Assembly (NCBI GenBank): GCA_935421135.1
Contig: OW285188.1
Coordinates: 18,887,233 to 18,951,232, forward strand
DNA: 64,000 nt
Direction: 5' to 3'
From: Bugulina stolonifera
Taxonomy: Eukaryota; Bryozoa; Gymnolaemata; Cheilostomatida; Bugulidae
The notes under the pieces are model-generated. The model did no database searches, was not told where the DNA came from, and saw only the letters and a list, made by a program, of their open reading frames with translations. Each line of letters begins with the position of its first letter. The first letter of the stretch is position 1. Below, one piece after another: positions 35,217-47,200 of this stretch. Made by a program: the position numbers and the translations under genes.

Positions 35217-36635
35217 CCCTCCTTGGTCGGAGGGGGTCAGAGAAGGTCGGAGAGGGTCGGAGGAAGGTCGGAGAGGGTCGGAGGGGGTTGGAGGAGGTCG
35301 GAGAGGGTTGGAGGAGGTTGGAGGAGAGTTGGAGAGGGTCGGAGGAGGGTCGGAGGGGGTCGGAGAGGGTCGGAGGAGGGTGGGAGGGGGTGGGAGAGAG
35401 TCGGAAGGGGTCGGAGAGGTGTGGAAGAGGGTCGGAGGGGGTCATAGAGGGGTGTCGGAGGGGGTTTTAGGGGGTCGGAGTGGGCTGCTAGGGGGTCGGA
35501 GGGGGTCGGAAAGGGGTGTTAGGGGGTCGGAGAGGGGTCTGAGGCAGTCGGAGGGGGTCGGAGAGGGGTAGGAGAGGGTCGGAGGTGGTGGGAGAGGGTC
35601 GGAGTGGGGTGGGAGGGGGTGGGAGAGGGGTGGGAGAGGGTCGGAGGTGGTGGGAGAGGGTCGGAGTGGGGTGGGAGGAGGTCGGAGGGGGTGGGAGAGG
35701 GTCGGAGGGGGTGGGAGAGGGTAGGAGTGGGGTGGGAGGAGGTCGGAGGGGGTGGGAGAGGGGTGGGAGAGAGTCGGAGGTGGTGGGAAAGGGGTGGGAG
35801 AGGGTCGGAGGTGGTGGGAGAGGGGTGGTAGAGGGTCGGAGGTGATGGGAGAGGGTCGAAGGGGGGTGGGAGAGGGGTGGGAGAGGGGTGGGAGAGGGTC
35901 GGAGGTGGTGGGAGAGGGTCGGAGGTGGTGGGAGAGGGGTGGGAGAGGGTCGGAGGTGGTAGGAGAGGGGTGGGAGAGGGTCGGAGGTGGTGGGAGAGGG
36001 TCGGAGTGGGGTGGGAGGAGGTCGGAGGGGGTGGGAGAGGGTCGGAGGGGGTGGGAGAGGGGTGGGAGAGAGTCGGAGGTGGTGGGAAAGGGGTGGGAGA
36101 GGGTCGGAGGTGGTGGGAGAGGGGTGGGAGAGGGTCGGAGGTGATGGGAGAGGGTCGAAGGGGGGTGGGAGAGGGGTGGGAGAGGGTCGGAGGTGGTGGG
36201 AGAGGGTCGGAGGTGGTGGGAGAGGGGTGGGAGAGGGTCGGAGGTGGTGGGAGAGGGGTGGGAGAGGGTCGGAGGTGGTGGGAGAGGGGTGGGAGAGGGT
36301 CGGAGGTGGTGGGAGAGGGGTGGGAGAGGGTCGGAGGTGGTGGGAGAGGGTCGGAGTGGGGTGGGAGGAGGTCGGAGGGGGTGGGAGAGGGTCGGAGGGG
36401 GTGGGAGAGGGGTGGGAGAGGGTCGGAGGTGGTGGGAGAGGGGTGGGAGAGGGTCGGAGATGGTGGGAGGGGGTAGGAGAGGGTCGGAGGTGGTGGGAGA
36501 GGGTCGGAATGGGGTGGGAGGAGGTCGGAGGGGGTGGGAGTTTTATAGCAGAAATCCCTCCTACCTCTCAAACTTATCTCACTAAGACCTGAGAGGATTA
36601 GAGAGGGGTGGGAGGGTTTGGAGAGGGGTGGGAGG
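35217..36635. repeat. G-rich array (GGTCGGAGG/GGGTGGGAGAG units)
   Basis: About 1.4 kb built from variants of GGTCGGAGG, GGTGGGAGAG and GGGGTGGGAGAG in higher-order repeats. The plus strand is almost free of C outside TCGG and meets the usual rule for G-quadruplexes (four runs of three or more G) nearly everywhere. A 60-bp non-repeat island lies at 36540-36600. Long open frames in several frames on both strands arise because the unit has no stop codon; I do not call them genes. Confidence 0.95.
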
Positions 36636-36642
36636 TAGTTTC

Positions 36643-37625
36643 ACCCCCTCCGACCCCCTAAAACCCCTCTCCGACCCCTCCGACCCCTTAAAACCTCTCT
36701 CCGACCCCCTCCGACCCTCTAAAACCCCTCTCCGACCCCCTCCGACCCTCTAAAACCCCTCTCCGACCCCCTCCGACCCTCTAAAACCCCTCTCCGACCC
36801 CCTCCGACCCCTTAAAACTCTTCTCCGACCCCCTCCGACCCCTTAAAACCCCTCCCCGACCCCCTCCGACCCCCTAAAACCCCTCTCCGACCCCCTCCGA
36901 CCCCTTAAAACCTCTCTCCGACCCCCCCGACCCTCTAAAACCCCTCTCCGACCCCCTCCGACCCTCTAAAACCCCTCTCCGACCCCCTCCGACCCCCTAA
37001 AACCCCTCCCCGACCCCCTCCGACCCCCTAAAACCCCCCTCCGACCCCTAAAACCCCGCTCCGACCCCCTCCGACCCTCTAAAACCCCTCTCCGACCCCC
37101 TCCGACCCTCTAAAACCCCTCTCCGACCCCCTCCGACCCCCTAAAACCCCTCCCCGACCCCCTCCGACCCCCTAAAACCTCCCTCCGACCCCCTAAAACC
37201 CCTCTCCGACCCCCTCCGACCCCTAAAACTCCTCTCCGACCCCCTCCGACCCCTAAAACCCCTCTCCGACCCCCTCCGACCCCCTAAAACCTCTCCCCGA
37301 CCCCCTCCGACCCCCTAAAACCCCCCCCGACCCCCTCCGACCCCCTAAAACCCCCCCGACCCCCTCCGACCCCTTAAAACTCCTCTCCGACCCTCTCCGA
37401 CTCCCTAAAACCCTTCTCCGACCCCCTCCGACCCCCTAAAACCCCACTCCGACCCCCTCCGACCCCTTAAATCCCTTCTCCGACCTCCTCCGACCCCTTA
37501 AAACCCCTCCCCGACCCCCTCCGACCCCCTAGCACCCCTCTCCGACCCCCTCCGACCCCCTAACACCACTCTCCGACCCTCTCCGACCCCCTAACACCCT
37601 CCTCCGACCCTCTCCGACCCCTCCA
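36643..37625. repeat. C-rich array (31-bp unit)
   Basis: About 1 kb of a 31-bp unit with the core CCCCCTCCGACCC then TAAAACCCCTCTCCGA. It is the compositional mirror of the G-rich array: strand asymmetry flips at about 36636-36643. CCCTAAAACCCC resembles telomeric repeats, but the unit is longer and internal. Confidence 0.95.
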
Positions 37626-37746
37626 ACCTTCAAAATCTACCTCTTACCTCTTAACAATTCTAAAAAAGTCCTAACCTTAAAAATGCCTCTTTAACCTTAA
37701 AATGCCCCTTTTAGCTGATTGGTTAAGAAATTTTTGAGCAAAAACA

Positions 37747-37754
37747 TATAAAAA
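37747..37754 (+). promoter_or_regulatory. TATA box of the 490-aa gene
   Basis: TATAAAAA on the plus strand, about 140 bp before the ATG at 37886, mirroring the spacing of the left gene's TATA box. Confidence 0.55.
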
Positions 37755-37885
37755 CAAAAGTTTTTCTGGTTGGGCCTCATTCCAAGAACTAAAGTTGAAG
37801 AAAGGTAAATCTGTATTGAAAAAAGTTCTACTTTCTTAAAAAAATTAGAAGTCCAAAAGTCTAGTGAATATACTGAACTACAACA

Positions 37886-39771
37886 ATGGTGAGTAATATT
37901 TACCTTATTTTTCTAGTAATTTTCTAGTAATTTTTTCTAGTAATTTTCTCTGAATAATGAGATTTTTTGCTCTACATTTTTATTTATTGTATTCTCACTT
38001 CTTTTACATTTTTTTTATCTTTTAATTATAGGCTTATTGCAATGACAAAAACATTGAATCGATTGTTTCAATCAAGCAAAATATGAAGGTGGTAGCTCAA
38101 GTAAGTGTTTTTACCCTATCGTTTTGAATATATAGCTGTATACATTACTCTCTACTGTCTCTATTATATTTTCTAATCTTTCTTCATTAATTTCTCGAAC
38201 ATTTTATTCACATTTTTTTTTCATTTTCTCTTTACCAGGCTAAACTAAATAACAATAGAGGGAGGGTATTGAGCGAAAAAGAAAGAAATCTCCTCAAAGA
38301 AGTATCTATAAGTGGTGAAGAGATTGGTGGGTTGATTTAAATATCTAGAGATGTTTAAAACTTTGTTATAACTATGCAAATATGTAGTATAAATAATTAG
38401 TTGTAACTATGTAAATATCTAGCATAAAAAATGAAACAATTCTAATGATGTTTTTTAGGTATTACAAGATATACAAAAGAGAAGAAGTCTCTTAAATACT
38501 ACATATTCATGAAAAAAGAAAATCAAGAAAAGTTAAAAGAATACCTAAAAGAATGTGATTCATCTAAGCTCTGCCCATTATGTAAAAAAAAAATAGGTTA
38601 TCGGATAAAGGAGCACGTGCAGCAACATTTTCTTTTCCGAGTCTGTACATGCTTACAGACTCGGGTAAATGATGAACGCATGCACGTGCACCTATCCAAA
38701 TCTCCGTATGATGAAAAGGATCATCCTTTGTCACATGCGGAGAGATTTTTGTCTGACACGGATAGCTTGATGGATTGTGCACACACCATCACTACTATCA
38801 TAACTCGGGATTGGTCTCCAACTCTAACATTTCCACATCCCGCCCCCCCACCTTTCATAACCTTGCCTAACACTCTCACCCCTATCTTTTGTGGAGGATG
38901 TAAAATCCCGTGTGGTATGGTTTCTTACCAACCATTTCGACGATTTAAACAACTCTCCACTAACAAGCCCACCACCACCACCACTACCACCTCCATCACT
39001 ACTACATCCATCGCTGCCTCTACCAGTACATCTTACTCATCTAACACTACTCCCTCCTCACCTCTAATCAGATCTCAATCATTATCACCTCCTCATCCTC
39101 AATCATCATCTCCTCAACCTCAAGACAATTCACAAAATTACAATGAATATTTAGTAGACCATTACCTCGCCTCAACAGAACCTCAAGCTGCATCACAATC
39201 ACCCTCTTCTCCTCCATGTCAAATAGTTCCTCCTCCTCCTCCTCCTACTTCTCCTCAAAGATCTAATTATGAGGATGAGGTTCTAGAAATGCTTTTCCCT
39301 TCGCCAAAAAGCAAAGACTCATCTATAAACTCTCCACCACACACTCCTATCAAACAAATGACTGCATCGACTTCACCTTCTCTCCAAACTCTACCTCCAG
39401 TGCGTGAAAGTCATTCTCCATCTCCATTCGGCTTACACGCGCATTGTAATAACGACTCTCCAACCTCCATATCCACCTCACCTACCACATCACCCCAATC
39501 ACCTATATGTCATTCTCCATCACCACCACCACTAGCACAGTCCCCACCCTCTCCGTGCACTACATCAACATCCGTGTCAGACAATGGAGAGTTGCCTGAG
39601 ACCTATCTCAATCGAGAATGCCTAATAGATTTATATAGAGCTAAAGCTTATTTTTATCATAGTCATGCTCTGAGGTGTATCGCTTCTGGTTGTAGAAGTG
39701 AGCTAGTAGATCGTTTTAAACGTAAAGCTCACGCCTACGATCAGAAAACAAGAGAGCTCACCTCAGAGTAA
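37886..39771 (+). CDS. 490-aa zinc-finger, Pro/Ser/Thr-rich protein, 10-kb element
   Basis: Four exons: 37886-37888 (ATG only, donor GTGAGT), 38032-38100, 38239-38326 (weak donor GTGGGT) and 38459-39771, TAA at the end. All phases agree. The N-terminal 70 residues are charged (SEKERNLLKEVSISGEEIG, ITRYTKEKKSLKYYIF). A C2H2-like zinc site follows at C92, C95, H106, H110 (CPLCKKKIGYRIKEHVQQH). Further Cys/His pairs (CTC, HVH, FCGGCKIPCG) may form more zinc sites. Residues about 220-380 are Ser/Pro/Thr/Gln-rich and probably disordered. The last 80 residues are a helical block (RECLIDLYRAKAYFYHSHAL). The 3' part lies in the right inverted arm; the left arm holds a deleted copy. DNA binding at the element's ends is a reasonable guess, but no catalytic motif is visible. 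Confidence 0.75.
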
Positions 39772-40684
39772 GGGTCTCAGCGCACTCTCCATATTTTTTT
39801 TATATATTACTATCTTATTTATACACCTTTCGCTTCTATATTTATAGTTTTAAATTTATAATTTCAAACAAAATATACGCATTTATACTTTCTAGTGAAT
39901 GCGATATTATGCTTTCTATATAGTTTCAGTTATGTACTTTTTTCTACTCTATACTTTCCATTTTTTTTTCTATTCTATACTTTCTATCATTATATACTTT
40001 CTAAGGAATACGATAAAATATACGTATTATTAATCGAAACCCAAAAACATGGTGATACGAATTTCAAAACCCCGGGGAAATAGTCGGGAAGAACGCGACG
40101 GGTCCCGGGCGGGAGGGACCCGGCTGGCGGCCGGCTCCCACCCCTCGTCCACAGTCGATTGGTCAAAGGGTCGGAGCGGAGATTCCGAGGTTTGAGGGCG
40201 GGGCTTGGAATAGGAGAGGCGGGGGACGGGGTCGGTGGCGATCATTCGAGAGGCGAGAGGCGTGGAGAGAAGAGGCGCGAGGGAGAGGTTGGAGAGTTTT
40301 AAGAGAATCGAGGACGGGGACGTTTCATTCGAGGTAAGTTTTTTTTTGGAGATTTTTTTCGTTCGCGGTTAGGATTATTTTTTGAGATTTTTCGGTCGCG
40401 GTTAGGAAAATTTTTGGAGATTTTTCGTTCGCGGTTAGAAAACTTTTTGAGGAGGAAACGCTCAGTTCCGGAGCGCGACCTTGGCAAGGTCGTGGGGAAA
40501 TTTTGGCTAGTTCCGGTGTCCTTGACGAAGGTCACGGAGGGTGGTGGCTCCTGATTGGTCAGAATCCGAAATACGGCTCTGTGATTGGCTGAATCCGTGG
40601 GGAAATGTCTGTGCAGATCTGCACTGATATTACTACTTACATGAAATAATGCCTTTAGAAATTGGGTGCATTATTGACTTTTGC
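38475..40684. repeat. Right inverted arm of the 10-kb element
   Basis: Mirror of 30588-32385. It has the full arm gene (830 bp more than the left) and lacks the 411-bp palindromic insertion. The outer part (40040-40600) is GC-rich and contains ATTGG words and repeated TCGCGGTTAGGA motifs. Confidence 0.9.
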
Positions 40685-40692
40685 GAGGTATA

Positions 40693-42700
40693 CCCTAAAA
40701 GCAGATACATTTTGCGAGTTTTAACTTTTGCGAATTTCGCCGAGTGACAAACTCGCAAATAATTTCCATCGCTATTAATATCTGCTTTCAAACTGATTTA
40801 AATAATTTCTGGTTTAAACAGACCATACATGCAGCTATATAGCTAGATGATACATAGTTGAATATTTTACAAAGCAGCAAGTATTTGCTATAACATAATT
40901 GGTAAGTAGCCTAGAGTAGGAGCTCAATCAGAGGATTTTTTAACAAGCTATAGTGATTACTTTACCTCAGAGGTGGGCTTACTGCACTGTATAGGACTCA
41001 GCTGTAGTTTTGTACTGTATGTAAGTGAGGTTTAAATCTGAGTAAACATAGAGCTTAGCTAAGCTTGGTTTTAATGCTGGAATATGCTTAAAGTACTACT
41101 GAAATCATGCCTTTTCATGTAGCAATTATGTTATATGGGTTATTATTTTTCAATATATGCAACAGAAATTCATATAACATAATCAGTTTGTCTGTTTTCG
41201 GCAAATGGAAAACACTGCAAGCCCTCATTCCGCCATCTTGAATTACAAAGGATGTAAGCTTTGTTTACTCTGTAACTGTGGAAACAAAATGGAAGTTGTT
41301 ACATAACAAAGCCTAGCCAATTAAATTAGTGTGGTTAATTTAGCTGAATTTCCAGCATAGGTAATGGGTGGGAATTAATGCCAGCAGTACCCAATATCCT
41401 CATCTAATATGCTATTCCAAGTCTAGGCTTCAGACAGAAACTTGGATCTAGTTAATCGCTGTGTCTTTGGTAAAATTTTGCTTGTTACAACAGAGTACCT
41501 CAGTTCTGCCATGTTTTTTTGTTTTATGTGCATTTGCTTACTACAGCATGCGGCCCCAAATGATGTATGCCACACTTAGACTACTCTCAATTGGCTTGAA
41601 TAACTGTTGCATTACTTCCTATCCCTCCAATGAAATATTTGTTTGTATTACAGTGCAGTACATTTTAATGTACAGTAATACAATGCATACACATTGTAAT
41701 AGGCCTACATGTACATACTGATACTGTATTAGACCATAGCGCAGTATAATGTTATTATATAGATATAGTTATACTATATATTGTATATACTGTGTTTACA
41801 ATTCAATGTAATATAACATAATATTATAGTCTATCTAGTATATACTACAAAATGTATATACTTGTTATAGTTTCTACTCTATATTTTCATGCAAGTACTG
41901 CTGTATATCTGTACATACATGTACATGATTTGTATTAATAAGTAATATGGTTGAACATATTTATAATCTCAAACAGGTCTGGATGTACATGTAGGTCTAT
42001 ATAACAATTATTACAATTACAATTATATTGCGGCTTGTAATTTAAATATCAAAATTATTTTGCATGTGTACATGTATTATACTAACAATGCCTGCAAAAG
42101 TATTAGATTACTGCAACATAGCCATTATAGCCCTCAACAAGCTTTGGTCAGCAACTAAAGGATTTTTTATCTCAATATCCTCACTCATAGCTTCCTTTGC
42201 TTGCCCTGCTTGTACTGTATTCCTCAATGGCTGGTTATATTATTGAGGAAACCATAGGATTACATAAGCCAAATAATTACAGAAAGCTCATAGCTGTGAG
42301 ATTGTAGTGTAAGTATGGGGCACCTGATAACTCCCCTACACAGGACTATAATTAGAGAGCCAAGCTATGGGCCTTCACACGTCATACAGGATGTGGACAA
42401 CACCCCTGTAACTTGGGACTTCCTTTTTCAGAACCCACTTTTCATTATAATTTTATATGCTGGCATATCCCAGCCCAAATTATTTTCAGAGTTTTGATAA
42501 AGTGAATATAGCAGCCTCGGGGCTTAAAGTTTAGATATACCAAACAAAATATTATGATTTCTGTAGCCCTTTAAACATCAATTTTGGGACTTAAACAAAT
42601 TTCGCGATAGGCCAAACTCGCTAAATGTTTCTTTCGCAAATTGCTCCAGGATTAGCAAACTCGCGAAACTTTCTTTCGCGAAATATTTCTGCTTTTAGGG
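40693..42700. mobile_element. TA-flanked inverted-repeat element beside the 10-kb element
   Basis: The ends are CCCTAAAAGCAGATA and TTCTGCTTTTAGGG, flanked by TA at 40691-40692 and 42701-42702. Sub-terminal parts repeat GCGAAA/TTTCGC and CTCGC words on both sides. About 2 kb with no transposase ORF. It starts 8 bp from the 10-kb element. Confidence 0.75.
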
Positions 42701-42702
42701 TA

Positions 42703-43132
42703 GGTTGTCTTCGGTTCTAGGTATCACTTTTCTCCATTGTGCTGTTCTAAAGCCCTCTTTGGTTCTCTTTGTGAAATTGCAGTTATATATTTGTATGCCC
42801 ATGAGTCTGTGTGCGGCGGCTGTGTGTTGGAGTGTGTGCTGGTAGGCAGGTATGTAGGTATGTGCTTATAAGACATTGGCATCAAATTCACATGAAATTC
42901 TCACCGGTAATACAATAATATATAGCTAGCATGCATAATATATCAATATGTTCTGCATTTATGTTATAACTATATATTGTATTATTTTGGTCTATTCCCA
43001 GGAAAGTTCTTGTCTGAAATCGCAGATCCTACTATCAGAGAAAAGTGTGGCACATTTGATCTCAATATAACTGGTGACACTCTTATTGTACCCAGATATG
43101 AAGAGGCGGTGCTCTACTACAATCTGTGTTAA
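42703..43132 (+). pseudogene. Orphan last exon of a propeller gene (copy 3)
   Basis: 43002-43132 is an intact 131-nt terminal exon: acceptor CCCAG, the same phase-1 Gly split, DPTIRE..GDTLIVPRYEEAVLYYNLC, then TAA. The preceding 300 bp resemble the last intron of copy 2 (around TTGTGCT(A/G)TTCTAA and GGTAATACAATA). No propeller, coiled-coil or RING exon precedes it; instead the transposons at 30.6-42.7 kb do. It could be a relic of a third gene or a distant alternative last exon. Confidence 0.75.
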
Positions 43133-44278
43133 CATTACTCTCTGAATCAATCTACTACTCACTCACTACCAAACATTACTTAAACAAACAGTGTACGGTA
43201 TATAAATGTATACATCTACTTGTACAAATTGTATATCTGTATCAATATTTCTGAAGTTATCCCCTATTATCTACATGGTTGTATATTTACCCACCTTTCT
43301 AACATGAAACATACAGATTTTGATGGCACAAACTGTAACCTCCCTATGCAACTTATCTTCTTTGTATTGTTTTATACACATGCAGCTATATATTATGTAT
43401 TGCTTACAGGTATATTATATAACTGTATAAATGTGAAGGAGGTGGACAGTATGTTTGTTATTACTGCTTACTGGTTTACAAACCATGCACTTAGCATTGG
43501 CAGTTTCTATTAGCCTTGAAGCTTAAAAACTCTGCCCGTGGTGGTTATTTTTAACGTGTTGCAAAATTTCTAGTAAAAGGGGTTTTCAGCGCTATATACC
43601 ATTGTAGCACACACCCCCCCCCCCCCCATGAGTCATGAAGTGTGCTTGTAGATTTCTAATTAGCAGAATGGGGGACCCACTAACTCACCCAGAACCATTT
43701 TTTCGTGTTGGTACCTGTTCTATTTCTCATTGGATTTTACTTCAGAAACTGGCATACTTACTGGCATGACTGTTTGCTAGACCTCCATATGCAGACTAAT
43801 GATGAAAATGAAAGGTACATAGCATAGGGTCGACACTCAAAAGAACACTGCAGACAAACAAGTTTAATAATTATTATTATATTAAACATAGCATGAATAA
43901 AATATGATGTATAGGTAGGCTTATGATAAATTAAGATAAAATAGTATTCTCATTCAGCACTTTGCTACAAAAGGACATCATGATCACTTTTATTAAAAAT
44001 CATGAATTTCAGTACTAATAGTTTTACAACACAGGTGCCCTATAAGAATCTGAAGATAAAGTTACCAGTTAATCTCCACTTACACATATATCTCAGAGCT
44101 ACATTCTGCAAGTAAACATTGGGAATTATCGTGATATCAAACAGTTGAACAATATATATCTACATTATATCTATCAGTCTTATTGCACTAATATAATATT
44201 CTAATTACTAAACCACATTGAGCACATGGACCATCATATAGAAATAATAACTTAGGAGCTACATATAGAAACTGTTTG
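43133..44278. other. Intergenic stretch, convergent ends
   Basis: The 3' flank of the orphan exon and of the EPS15 gene. It includes a poly-C run of 14 or so at about 43614-43627. TTTATT near 43988 reads AATAAA on the minus strand and may end the EPS15 transcript. Confidence 0.5.
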
Positions 44279-47200
44279 TTACGACTCTGCTTTACTCAGA
44301 GCAAGTGCAAACTCAAAATCAGCCTTTTCTTGCTCAGCCAGTCTACGCTTCCTTTCAGCCTCAACTTTCTCACTGTCTGCTTTGGCCCAAGCAAGATCCT
44401 TGTCACTGGCAGGAGCATCAAACTGCAAAGAGAAGAAAAGAAGCATAATTGTAGAATACTATTGTTGGTGAGTGCACTATTACAATTACCGTTATTAATT
44501 TCAAGCGCAGCAGGCAACATAGTCAAGATTGTGACCCATAAACATGCTTATGGTGAGGTATAACTGCATTCAGTTACTGATATACACAGTATACGTACGA
44601 ACAGTTATTACTAATATTCTGACGGTGAGAGGACCTACCCCTCCAAAATCAGCAAAGTTGGCTGCAAATGGGTCAGCTGACTTAGACACAGCTCCATTTC
44701 TAGTAGCTGAAGAAAATGGGTCACTTCCACCAAAAGGGTCAGCGCCAAACCCTGCAATAGTTAGAATAATACCAGACTGGTGAGCCAACATAATCAACAA
44801 AGCAGTAGTACTTATCCAACAATCTGTGTGTATACAGAAATTTATACAAGCAATTCTTGTGATATATGTAATTTATACAAGCAAGTCTTGTGATATATGT
44901 AATTTGTCTATTAAATCTGCTACTTGAAATAGAATGAAACCTGACATGAAATGTGGTCCCAGTATTTACTATCTTATTTCAAATCGCCTGGAAAAATGTT
45001 AGTACATGGGACACGATATTAGTACATGGGACACGATATTAGTACATGGGACATGATATTAGTACACGGGACACGATATCAGTACATGAGATAAGGCTAC
45101 AGGTATCATCAAAGTGTCACCTGCGAATGGGTCCTCTTTAGGAGTAGGTGCTTTAGGGCGGTTCCCCTTCTTGGTAGTCGATGGTGAGGCTGACATTTTA
45201 AATGGATCTGCGTTAAATACTGGTTTAGTAGTGGTTTCACTGGGACTAGCTGCCCGGGGTCTGGGTAGTGCTGGTCTGGGTGGGGGAACCTTCTTCTTGC
45301 TGTCCTCAGACTTGTTGGAAGCAAATGGATCAAATCCAAACGGATCATTCTGTAGTGAATCACAAACTTGGTGTTTACACAAATACATGCAATGACAGTT
45401 CAAATAGTTTGAAGAAGCTACTAAGCGAAATAGTAGGAAACTATAAACATTACCTGAGATAAAACAACACAAAGTAGATAAATGACGTATCATATCTTCT
45501 ACTCACAAATGCTGATGAGTCTGTGTTAGCGTTGGATGTTGATTTGAAAGGATCGAACATATCTGATGAGTCGTTTGTCATTGGAACTGCTGAAGCAGAT
45601 CGCATCGGCTGGGAGGAAGTATCACCAAATGGGTCAGATGAGAATGGGTCTGTACTCTAAATGGGTAAGTATAATTGTGCTACATTGTAGTATAGGAGTG
45701 ATGTTCTATTTGGCATATACTGGCATATATTTATCAATCATATGATTTCCAATATCAAAATAAATGTATGTATGTGACTGAACTACTTCCCCCCACTATA
45801 CCACCCACTTTGGAAATAGAGCTGGTTGTCCCCAAATATATGGGTATCCTACTTTAAGAATGTAGTTACTTGTACATTCTTCCAGTTGGGATTTTGTAAT
45901 CTAAACACAATTTAGACGAACTTGATTAGTGAATATAAAGCATAGATAATATACAATCATAGTAGTTGTACAAGCAGACTAGGGGCTAGGTGTACCTTTG
46001 ATCTAGAAGATAGAGCCTCAATCTGTAGGTTTTGTGATACAGGGTGTGTTGGCACATTAGAAGAGGACCCAAAAGGATCACTACCACCAAAGGGATCACC
46101 TTTGAGTGGTGAGGAGTCTTTGAACGGGTCTGAAGAAGCGAAGGGGTCAGACTTGAATGGATCGTCCTTAGCAAATGGATCGGATGCAAATGCGTCCTCA
46201 GCAGATGGCTGACCAAAAGCTGAACTACTTTGAAATGGATCAGTTGAGGCAAAAGGGTCAGATTTGGTGCTACTAAAACTAAATGCATCGTTCCCAGATG
46301 TGGCACCTGAGGAACCGAAGGCATCGAAACCCGCAAATGTGTTATTGATGTCTGAGCCAGCAAACATATTGGAGCTTAGCTTGGCTGGAGTAGATCGATT
46401 GCTTGTTATGATTGGATAAGGGTCTGAAAGAGGTGTCGGCTGCTGTAACGCATTCAGGTCAGGTTCCACTGCACCGTCCTCATTGTTTATAAGAGCCTCA
46501 TATTGCTTTATGGCGGCTTCTACGCTCTCATTGAGTTTCGTTAACTGCTCAACATGTTCTTTTAACTACAAAATATATAGACACCGTAATAAGAATACAA
46601 CATGTCATAATGGTTGTAGGATTGGATCACCAAAATAAGCTTTATATCTCTACTTATGAGTACATAAGAATACCAGATGAAAGTGTCACTTCTATTGTAG
46701 CCTTTGAGCCAATGCTAAGCTACTCACACGTTCAATCTCACGATTTGTGCTCAACGTCTCAACTTTCAGTTTCTCAAATTGTTGACTATTTGATTCAATT
46801 TCCTTCTCTAATCTCATTGCTTCCGACTGCAACTGGGAATATTCATTCTTTAGTCTGTTTAGTTCCTGGGTTTGGTCCTACAAAGAACATACACTTAGCG
46901 ATACAAGTGGTAAATCACATGTTTGTCTACATTTGTTTGAGCTGAAAAATTAATGGTGGGATCATAATTTAGTGGTATAAAATTTGAAGCTTATTAAGTG
47001 CTGACCATAAATTTGGCTTTATTAGGTTTAAAACTCGTTTAATCCATAAAAGTCATGTATTTGTGCACTCTACGGATATATTTATCACAAATATCTATTA
47101 TATACATATACTTGGCATTATGAATACGATTCTTGGATCAAGTGAAAGATACCTGTTCCAGTCTGTCTTGCTGAGTTAGTTGTTGGTTAATATCATCTAT

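Larger units (their letters stand above)
30588..40684. mobile_element. 10.1-kb inverted-repeat element with outward-facing genes, family unknown
   Basis: The ends are GCAAAAGTCAATAATGCACC and its reverse complement. The arms (30588-32385 and 38475-40684) are near-identical apart from a 411-bp insertion in the left arm and an 830-bp internal deletion in the left copy of the arm gene; corrected, each is about 1.38 kb. Between them lie a left gene pair on the minus strand, a central G-rich then C-rich array, and a right gene on the plus strand. Outer arm parts (31060-31640 and mirror) are GC-rich with several CCAAT/ATTGG words, unlike the AT-rich host. No integrase, DDE transposase, polymerase, helicase or capsid protein was recognised. 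No target duplication is visible: the left flank matches DNA downstream of a propeller gene, while the right flank resembles the start of a propeller-gene intron. A DNA transposon or an integrated virus-like element are both open. Confidence 0.8.

Noticed and set aside
35519..36571. 350-codon Pro/Ser/Leu-rich open frame on the minus strand, and several Gly/Arg/Glu-rich ones on the plus strand
   Set aside because: They are the repeat array read in frames that lack stops. Composition is entirely set by the repeat unit, and several overlapping frames are open at once.
36643..37625. Telomere-like repeat (CCCTAAAACCCC)
   Set aside because: The true unit is 31 bp with CCGACC parts, the array is internal, and it is bounded by the element's genes; only a resemblance.
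30588..40684. Polinton/Maverick or other known giant transposon
   Set aside because: Size and inverted ends would suit, but no DNA polymerase B, integrase, ATPase, protease or capsid gene is visible.
45001..45089. CRISPR-like array
   Set aside because: The 20-bp units are directly adjacent without spacers; it is an ordinary minisatellite.
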